Source: Ichthyophis bannanicus (taxonomy: Eukaryota; Chordata; Amphibia; Gymnophiona; Ichthyophiidae). From it: DNA of 64,000 nt. The notes beneath the pieces were generated by a model. The model ran no database searches. It saw only the letters and a list, made by a program, of their open reading frames with translations, and had not been told where the DNA came from. A program made the translations under genes and the position numbers. Every line of letters begins with the position of its first letter. The stretch's first letter is position 1. The stretch is from assembly GCA_033557465.1 (NCBI GenBank), contig JAWIIG010000025.1, forward strand, positions 4,521,001 through 4,585,000, written 5' to 3'. This document shows positions 56,630 to 64,000 of the stretch, piece by piece.

Positions 56630-57405
56630 CATGAAACAAAATACATTTTTATCTTCATGAAACTTCAATACATTTTAATAATATATAAAGCAGCTGTAAT
56701 AAACCATGCTGTTCTTTAGCACAGAGGTTTTCTCTATTTTCACAAGTTCATATTACTACCGGGCATAATAAGACCTTTAGCATGAAAAAGATCAGCATTA
56801 AATCCACCACACCAGGGATAATGCGACCTGTATGGAAATGCTTGCACTTCAGTACTAAAAAAGGCACTAAGTTTTAGCTCTCTCTATTACTTCCTGCTTA
56901 GCAGTGAGCCTAGGAGTAATACTGAGAGGGGATTGGCAGAGTGGGGGTTTTGAAGAGGTTCAGTGGCGTAAATTCTACCCAAGCTACCCCTGTAGTGCAG
57001 GGAGGCCCAGAGAAAAAGGAGCCCATTCACATATCTTCTGAGGTGGATTCTCCCTTGCTCTAGTGAACTTCCAAATATTTTGCTTGGGAGCCCCTCCCCA
57101 GTCTCCAGTGCTGCTGTTGCTGCCCCTCTTGGGGACCTGTAGCAGAGACAATGGCCTCTAAACAGCCTTACCTTAAATCTCAGACACTGTGAGACTGTTT
57201 GGCTTCCACCCTCTGATGGACAATGTCAACTTTCTTTTGCATGGGAGCAGAAACAGCTTAGCTAATGCAGGTCCCAGAGAGTGGCGGCAGCAGCAGCCAC
57301 ACTAGGGGCCGGGAGAGGATTTTCTTGTTATCATGGACAGTCCTTTTAAAAGATGGTGAGCTCAACTTGGGTCCTGATATCTTTGTTTTGCTGTGGCTGG
57401 GACTG
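56630..57405. other. Intron sequence, nothing recognised
   Basis: No coding similarity or clear repeat limits. Simple AT-rich DNA passes into a GC-richer patch near 57000-57320. Confidence 0.35.
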
Positions 57406-57410
57406 GAGGG

Positions 57411-57668
57411 AGGAGTGGCCTAGTGGTTGGGGCAAGGTACCTCAGGCCAGAATATCAGGGGTTCAAATCCCACTAGAGGACAGCAAACATGGGCCGGAAG
57501 GACTGGGGTTTCTAGTCCCACAGGTGCTCCTTGTGCTCTTGGGCAAGCCACTTAACCCTCCATTGCCCATGTCCCCTGTAAAATAGTTATCTCCAAGTTA
57601 TAATGCCCTGTTCAATGTAAACTGCCTTGATATCATGAAAGGCAGTATATAAGAAATATTAAATAAAT
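57411..57668 (+). mobile_element. tRNA-derived SINE with LINE-2-like tail
   Basis: Same family as 22627-22897: A box TGGCCTAGTGG, B box GGTTCAAATCC, body CAAGCCACTTAACCCTCCAT, and an L2-like 3' end TGTAAACTGCCTTGATATC...GGCAGTATATAAG...TAAATAAATTA. Confidence 0.75.
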
Positions 57669-57671
57669 TAC

Positions 57672-57790
57672 TACTACTGAGCATTTGTATAGCACTACAA
57701 GACATAGGCAGTGCTGCACAGACATGTAAGAGAGCAGTCTCTGCTCATCAGAGCTTACAGTCTAGACAAGACAGTAGGTGTAGACAGGAA
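57672..57790 (+). repeat. Interspersed repeat fragment (SINE-like), copy 3 of 3
   Basis: CATTTGTATAGCACTACAAG, GCAGTGCTGCACAGACATGT and CAGAGCTTACAGTCTA are the recurrent words shared with 9585-9670 and 24895-24960. Confidence 0.4.
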
Positions 57791-58007
57791 TATATCTAGA
57801 GGGAATGGTAATGAAACACAAAGGAGATCAGTTGAGTTAAGATCCAAAAGCAGCATGTTCCTGGCTGCAGCAACACAAAATAAATGTACTGCAAGATTTA
57901 CTCATCTGCAATGTCTCACTACCACATGTAAGTGAATCCCATGGTAAATCTTCACATTGTAAAAGAGCACAACAATGAACTATTTTAGCCCAGCTTAATA
58001 AATAGGA

Positions 58008-58922
58008 CCTCTCGACTGTAAGGTTTGCCTCTTTGTGGATGATACCAAAATCTGCAATAGAGTAGACACCCAGGAAGGTATAGATAACATGAGGAGGGAT
58101 CTAGCTAAGCTTGAAGAATGGTCTAGAATTTGGCAGCTGGGATTTAATGTTAAAAAATGTAAGGTCATGCATTTGGGCTGCAGCAATCCAAGGGAGCAAT
58201 ACAGTATAGGAGGTGAAGTACTTTTGTCCACTAAAGAAGAGCGGGACCTAGGCGTGGTTGTGTCTGATGATCTTAAAGTAGCTAAACAGGTAGAAAAGGC
58301 GACGGCAAAAGCTAGAAGGATGCTTGGGTGCATACGGAGAGGAATGGCTAGCAGAAAAAAGGAGGTGATAATGCCTCTGTATAAGTCTTTGGTGCGACCT
58401 CATTTGGAGTATGGTGTGCAATTCTGGAGACCGCACCTTCAAAAGGATGTGAACAGGATGGAGTCGGTGCAGAGGGTTGCTACTAAAATGATTAATGGGC
58501 TTCATTATAAAGCATATGAGGACAGACTTAAGGATCTTAACATGTACACCTTAGAGGCAAGGCGGGATAGAGGTGATATGATTGAGATGTTTAAATACCT
58601 CCGTGGCATAAATGTTCAGGGAGAGAGCCTCTTTCAATTGAAAGCAAGTTCTGCTACGAGGGGACATGGGATGAGGGTGAAGGGAGATAGATTCAGGAGT
58701 GATATGCGGAAATATTTATTTACGGAAAGAGTAGTGGATCCATGGAATAGTCTCCCAGTGGAGGTGGTAGAGATGAGGACAGTAACTGAATTCAAAAAAG
58801 CATGGGACAAGCACAGAGGATCTCTAAAAGTAAAAAGGGGACTGTTGTAGTTGTTGTTATGGAAGGACAGACTAGATAGGCCATGTGGTCTTTTTCTGTC
58901 ATCATGTTTCTATGTTTCTAAG
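58008..58922 (+). mobile_element. CR1 3' end, plus strand
   Basis: Close relative of the copy at 49860-50817. It begins within the reverse transcriptase region (AAGGTTTGCCTCTTTGTGG) and ends GTCTTTTTCTGTCATCATG plus TTTCTATGTTTCTA octamers. It is 5' truncated. Confidence 0.85.
58035..58850 (+). pseudogene. CR1 ORF2 C-terminal part, open 271 codons
   Basis: [73 protein letters not shown] and WNSLPVEVVEMRTVTEF match CR1 ORF2 ends. There is no stop in the retained part, which suggests a young insertion, but the endonuclease and most of the RT are absent. Confidence 0.85.
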
Positions 58923-58924
58923 CC

Positions 58925-60470
58925 CTCTGGAACAGAGAAGTACCCACTGTACCTGAATGTAACTCACCTTCAGCTACTACTGAAAATGGTGTAAACTAAA
59001 TACAAATAATTAAATTACAATGGGCTATGTTTGACCTGAAATGTCCAGTCTTTTCCAAGCTAGAGCCTTCAAATTGAGTCTTTTTGAGAAACAAACACAC
59101 TCACTCACTCTGTCTGTCCCCGAGACACAGACACACACATACACATTCTCTTTGACTCTCCATCAGTCAAGTTCAAGGACAATCACTTAAGATGACAGCC
59201 ATTAAACCAGCTGCTTCTTGCTTTGCTTATGGCTAGCTTTATATAGGGTGCTCACAGTTGAAAATGGAAAAAAATTGTATCCCAATGGTTTGCAAGTCTA
59301 ATCTAATATATGTAGTTGGAAAAAATTAAATAAAAGGGGTTGAGAATGTCTGTCTGTCTGTCCATCTGTCTAATCCTCCAAAAAATTAACAGAATGGAAT
59401 AAAATGTGCCATGTGGGAAAAACTGGTAAAAAGATACATTGCGTTTGAAAATAGGTCAAACGGGACCAGAGGTTATGGAGAAACAAGCCCCTCCCCCCCA
59501 AGTTGGCCCCAGAATCATAGGCACCAGCTCTGTGGGTGCTTGAGCACCCCCAATATTTTCTCCATTAGGTCTGTATATCTGTAGCAAAAAATACCGCCGT
59601 ACTCCAGGGCTGCAGGACAAGGGAGAAAGGAAAGTTTCTGTATCCTAGCTACTGCTCCCACCTCTCCCTGCTCCCTATTAGTTGGGTATGTCTGCTGCAG
59701 CCCATTGGCTGGCTTTGTCTGACTGAAGGTTGCCTGGGCCCTGTGGAGGAAGCACAGCCAGATTTGTCAGATGTGCTGAGTACTCAGGAGTTTAGGATTG
59801 CCAACCATGTAAATTATTTTAGGATTCTACAACTTTGTAAAGTAGCTGTCTTAGTGAGAATGATATCTAAATTTTCTGGGTATTTTTTAGAGTTTAGCTC
59901 TACAGCTCGCCAATGCGCCCCCCCCCCCCCCCCTCTCACTGTGCAGAGTAAGTGGTAGGTTCCAGCCAATGGAAAAGTTGCACTACTCACAAGAAAGGTG
60001 GACTGATTTTCTGCACAGGGTCTGAGAGAAAGCCAGTGGAATAAGTGGGTTTCTTGGTAGGGGTGAGTGGGGTTGCTGAGAAAGGGTAGAAATGTAAGAG
60101 GAATGGGGTAAAGTGTGAGGAGGCTATTATAGGCTGAGAAAGAACTGGAAATAGACTCATATAAACAGGGTTTCCCTTTGAAAATTTCAGCTGCAGTGGA
60201 GAAGTCCTCTGGTACAAATGTGGAGGAGTGGAACAAATGTTTTAAAATAGGGGACATTTAGGCATCCCGACTGAAGTAATACGATTCCAGGGACAAATCC
60301 TTAAAATACAGGACTGTCCCAAAAAATACAAGACTGTCCCGTATAATAGGGGATGTTGGTCACTTTACCTTGCCCCAACCTCCCTCCCCACTTTTACAAA
60401 CTCAATAAGACACACTATTTAGAAAACTGGTCACAGTTTTATTCTTTAACTCTTAACAAGAAAATAACAT
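58925..60470. other. Intron sequence with simple repeats
   Basis: Contains a short CA-rich stretch near 59125-59145, a (GTCT)n run near 59348-59365, and poly-C at 59919-59932. Near 60295-60350, two copies of a phrase like AAATACAGGACTGTCCC are arranged in tandem. No coding similarity. Confidence 0.4.
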
Positions 60471-60474
60471 CGAG

Positions 60475-61115
60475 GGTCATTCCAAGGCACAAATAGCAGG
60501 GATGGACGTCCCATTCCGACTCCGACTAATTTCCCCGCATGTTGTACAGTTGGAAGTTAGACGGGGTGGGAAAGAGGCGGCATTAGGGCGGGCAGTGGGT
60601 GGTCACCAGCCCCGGACATACAGGGCAAATTCCAATGTCAGCCCTGTACGTCCAGGGCCTGCGGCCTGAACTTGGAACTTATTCCACCTCTGAGGTGGAA
60701 TAAGTTCCCCTAGTTAGTGGATCAGGCAGGCCTGGGGCCCAAAAGAGGTGGCAGGAGGCAGAGGAAATTCCCCGCAGCCCAACCCTGGCCTTGGGAGGGG
60801 GTCAGGCTGCAGGGAATGCACTTTTTAGTCCACCAGCCAGGGATCGCAGCTTTTGAACGGAGCCACAGTGCCATGGCAACCGGACGCCATGGTGCCACAG
60901 CTCCATTCAAAAGCTATCTGGGCAAAGCCTATACATGCAGGCCGACCTGAATCGGGGTCCCGGCCTGTATGTACAGGCCTGGACGCGATTCTGATCCTGC
61001 AGGGCTAGACGTGCCCCGCAGGATCAGAATCCTGGCTAACTCTGTGCGTCTGGTTCCGACCGGGCACACAGAGGGCCGGGACATCAAGGTCTAAATCAGC
61101 CCCATTCTAATCAAG
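60475..61115. mobile_element. GC-rich element made of successive palindromes
   Basis: At about 60672-60710, GGAACTTATTCCACCTC pairs with GAGGTGGAATAAGTTCC. At about 60848-60912, AGCTTTTGAACGGAGC with GTGCCATGG pairs with its inverse, GCTCCATTCAAAAGCT. At about 60989-61031, GATTCTGATCCTGCAGGG pairs with the inverse GCAGGATCAGAATC. No coding frame. The ends are uncertain; the left begins GAGGGTCATTCC, like the termini at 6246 and 35296. Confidence 0.5.
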
Positions 61116-61822
61116 ACACCATGTATTAAAGCAATAGCGAAAAACCCTCAATTCCTTTCCAGATAAAGTTTCTCACCAGCAATATTACTAGCAAGGTGGA
61201 ACCATATCCACTCCCCTATGCCGCTGTACTCCACAGTGGCACCTTATTCCCCACCGTGGGCCTCACGATATTAATAGCAAAGGCTAGTATCCTCCAGGTG
61301 AGGACCATGATCGCAGGGAGTCACCTACGCCGCCCCCCCCCCCAAACTTACAAGCTGAGATCTCCTGATCCCTGCCCAACAGCCTACGGCCAAAAGACTC
61401 TGGTCAACCCAAATAGTTTGGGTGACTGCACCAGCACAGGGCAGGTGAAGCCTGTCCCTGTGCCACCACCACATCCTTAAAGCTGCGACCAAAGATGGAC
61501 CCTCTGAACAGCAGATTCCAAGGCCTCCTTCCAATCATTCAAAAGCAAATCCTGCCCCACCTGGGACAGGCGAACTCCATTTGAACCATAAAGACCGGAA
61601 CATTCCACCTGTACCCAAGGATTCCATATCTGATAACCTCCCTTTTCAAGAACCCACCATTCAATCTGCCAGTTTATCTTTATTAAACCTCATGCTAGAA
61701 GACCTCGGAATGATGTCTGATCAACACAGGACAACATCTGGGAATAAAGCAAGCCGACTCTCAAAGTCTCTTTTTACAGCTCGAATCGGCTGCTTACAAG
61801 TCCAGGAAGACAGACCATTTCC
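61116..61822. other. Non-coding sequence, nothing recognised
   Basis: CA/CC-rich DNA with chance frames up to about 100 codons on both strands; none resembles a protein. Confidence 0.35.
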
Positions 61823-61830
61823 CCCTAGAT

Positions 61831-62020
61831 CAGGAGTGGCCAACTCCGGTCCTGGTGCACCACGATCCAGCCTGGTTTCAGAATGTCCCTAATATTCATG
61901 AGATATATATGCATACAATGGGAGGCAGTAGATGCAAATATACCTCATGAATATTTATTAGGGACATCCTGAAAACCAGGCTGCATTGTGGTGCACCAGG
62001 ACCAGAGTTGGCCACCCCTG
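61831..62020. mobile_element. hAT-type MITE with perfect 8-bp target duplication
   Basis: Ends CAGGAGTGGCCAACTCCGGT and (reverse complement) CAGGGGTGGCCAACTCTGGT, with the duplication CCCTAGAT at 61823-61830 and 62021-62028. The interior is largely palindromic (GTCCCTAATATTCATGAG versus CTCATGAATATTTATTAG). It belongs to the same superfamily as the MITEs at 29623 and 51920. Confidence 0.92.
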
Positions 62021-62099
62021 CCCTAGATAATTCCCGCCGGACGGCTCCATAATCAGGCATAATGCTGCTAAAGGGGAAGGAGCTAGCTCCATGCATAAT

Positions 62100-62252
62100 C
62101 TGGAGGAGTGGCCTAATGGTTCCATAGCCTCAGAAAAATCCAAGTTATCAATGTCCCTGTTTAATGTACATTATCAAGTTTAAGTTACAATGTAAACTGC
62201 TTTGATTGAAATGACAAAGTGGTATAAAAAACCTGTTTAATAAATAAATAAC
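62100..62252 (+). mobile_element. SINE fragment with LINE-2-like tail
   Basis: GGAGTGGCCTAATGGTTCC is an A-box head. The B-box part is missing, and the end TGTAAACTGCTTTGATTG...GTGGTATAAAAAAC...TAAATAAATAA is the L2-like tail. It is an internally deleted copy. Confidence 0.55.
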
Positions 62253-62254
62253 TA

Positions 62255-62670
62255 CCAGGCTCACCAAGCTAGATCACAGAGACCACAGCCGAGGCCAATC
62301 CCAAATGAAGACCAAGAGGCCACGATGCAACACGCCGACCAGCCAAGAACATCAATGAGTGGCCACTAGCCACCAATGCTGATACCACTGCTAGTCATCT
62401 GGAAAAAAGAACATAGTTAGACAAATGTCAACAAATCCCCCCCCCCCCCCCAGATATACCTAGCAAAGGCCCCGGATCATGGTCTGCCGATCTGCTGAAT
62501 CACTGGGTCATCCAAGCCCGCAGCAACTGCACTAGGTACTGCTCCAATACGGAACAAATGAGATGCAAACAGTTGTGCCTCACAACCCACATCCTTCAGG
62601 GCTTTCTGTAAACAGAAAGCAGGTCAAAGATTGAGAATAAGTATGTACAAACAACAGGCCCCCCACCTGC
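62255..62670. other. Non-coding sequence, nothing recognised
   Basis: Includes a poly-C run near 62439-62450. No coding similarity. Confidence 0.35.
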
Positions 62671-62674
62671 CGGC

Positions 62675-64000
62675 CATAAACATGGAAACATGTGAGCAGA
62701 AAAAGACCATATGGCCTATCTAATCTGCCCTTCCATATCAAATACTATAGTTCTTTTTTTCCTTTAGAGATCTGCTGTGTTTGTCCCATGCTTTCTTGAT
62801 TTCAGATACTGTCCTCATCTATACCTCCACTGGGGAGACTATTCCACGCATCTACCACTCTTTCCCTAAAGAAATATTTTCGCATATTACTCCCGGGTCT
62901 ATCCCCTTTCACCCTCATTGCAAAACTTACTTTAATCAAAAGAGGCTGTTCTCTTGTGCATTTATGCCACAGAGGTATTTAAATTATTCTATCATATCTC
63001 CTCTATCCTGCCTTTCCTCTAACATATACATATTAAGATCTTTAAGTCTGTCCTCTTATGCTTTATAGCGGAAACCACAGACCACTGACCCCATCCTGTT
63101 TATATCCTTTGGAAGGTGTGGTCTCCTGAAATTCACACAATACTCCAAATGAGGTTGCACCAGAGATTTATACAGAGGTACTATCACCTCCTTTTTTCTG
63201 CTGGCCATTCCTCTCTCTATGCACCCAAGCATCCTTCTGGATTTCACCATCATTTTTCTACCTGTTTAGCCACTTTAAGATCATCAGAAACAATCACGCC
63301 CAGGTCACACTCTTCTTTCATGGACAGAAGTACTTCTCCACCTACACTGTACCACTTCCTTGGATTTTTGCAGCCCAGTTGCTAAATTCTCGACGATTCT
63401 TCAGGATTAGCTAGATCCCTCCTCATGTTATCTTCTCTTTCCTGGGTGGCTACTCTATTGCAGATTTTGGTATCATTCACAAAAAGGCATACCTTACCCA
63501 GCAGCCCATCCACAATATCACTAACAAAGATGTTAAAAAGAATGTGACCAAGGACAGATCCCTGCAGAACACCTCTGGTAACATCCTTTTCCTCGGAGTG
63601 AAATCCATTTACCTGTACACTTAGTCACCTCCTATGCAACCAATTTTTAACTCAGGCAGTCACTTTAGGGTCCATCTTTGGGGGGCTCAATTTATAAATC
63701 ACCTGTGCAGAACTGTGTCAAAGGCTTTACTGAAATCCAATTGCACTACATCTATGGCTCTCCCTTGATCCAACTCTCTGATCACCCAGTTAAAGAAACC
63801 AGATTTGTCTGATAAGACCCGCCTCTGATAAACCCATGCTGCCTCTGATCCTGCAATCCATTGGACTCCAAAAGCCTCACTGTCCTCTGTTTTAGTTTCA
63901 ATTAATTTACTTACCACAGAGGTTAGACTAACCGGCCTGTAGTTTTCAACTCATCCTTATTTCCACTTTTGTGCAAAGAGACCACATGCACCTTTCTCCA
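62675..64000 (-). mobile_element. CR1 retrotransposon, minus strand, runs off the window
   Basis: The 3' end near 62675-62710 reads, on the minus strand, GGCCATATGGTCTTTTTCTG then CATGTTTCCATG. Coding blocks in reverse order are [39 protein letters not shown] and, nearer the edge, DVVQLDFSKAFDTVLH (RT motif, 63770-63700). Stops and frameshifts separate them, so it is an older copy than those at 50 and 58 kb. Confidence 0.85.

Overview
The window is vertebrate genomic DNA. It carries one recognisable host gene, followed by about 59 kb of transposon-rich sequence. Bases 2-4871 are the 3' portion of the very long central exon of MAP1B (microtubule-associated protein 1B), read on the plus strand and ending in a consensus splice donor. 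I found no later MAP1B exon, so the rest is best read as the following intron, possibly running past the window. The repeat mix (LINE-2, CR1, Penelope-like elements, Harbinger, Tc1/mariner, hAT MITEs, and tRNA-derived SINEs with LINE-2-like tails) and the very long intron suggest a non-mammalian vertebrate with a large genome. An amphibian such as a caecilian is my best guess, but this is inference and not proven.

Layout. 1-4.9 kb: MAP1B exon. 5.2-6.2 kb: two small terminal-inverted-repeat (TIR) elements. 6.2-21.5 kb: GC-rich remains of a PIF/Harbinger transposon with a broken HARBI1-type transposase (plus strand, about 16.3-18.0 kb) between two different Myb/SANT-like genes (minus strand, about 12.7-14.4 and 18.96-21.13 kb). 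This region is itself interrupted by a Tc1-like transposon (6507-8117) and an unidentified insert with a 345-codon open frame. 21.5-28.2 kb: mostly featureless intron with a SINE, a MITE, an old CR1 scrap and a degenerate minisatellite.

28.2-53.4 kb: three copies of a large TIR element, here called family A (28191-32187, 42604-45365, about 48604-53375). They share the terminal motif GGGGTATGTTTACTAAAC, carry tRNA-like modules, and have no visible transposase. Around and inside them lie a head-to-head Penelope-like element (33.0-34.5 kb), a LINE-2 with an uninterrupted 1013-codon endonuclease/reverse transcriptase (36388-39429, minus), a cloverleaf of long hairpins (40303-40601), LINE-2 tails, a CR1 interrupted by a family A copy and a mariner-like MITE, a second Penelope fragment, and a minisatellite. 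53.6-64 kb: a CR1 ORF1 remnant with an SGNH-esterase domain, LINE-2 and CR1 fragments, SINEs, a hairpin-rich element, a hAT MITE with a perfect 8-bp target duplication, and a CR1 that runs off the window end.

The genes do not form a pathway. MAP1B is the host gene and everything else is mobile DNA. The most notable items are the intact LINE-2, the Harbinger remnant with two Myb-like partners, the tRNA-bearing foldback family A elements whose insertions can be ordered in time, and the MAP1B exon lacking the tyrosine-rich 15-residue repeat block known from mammals.
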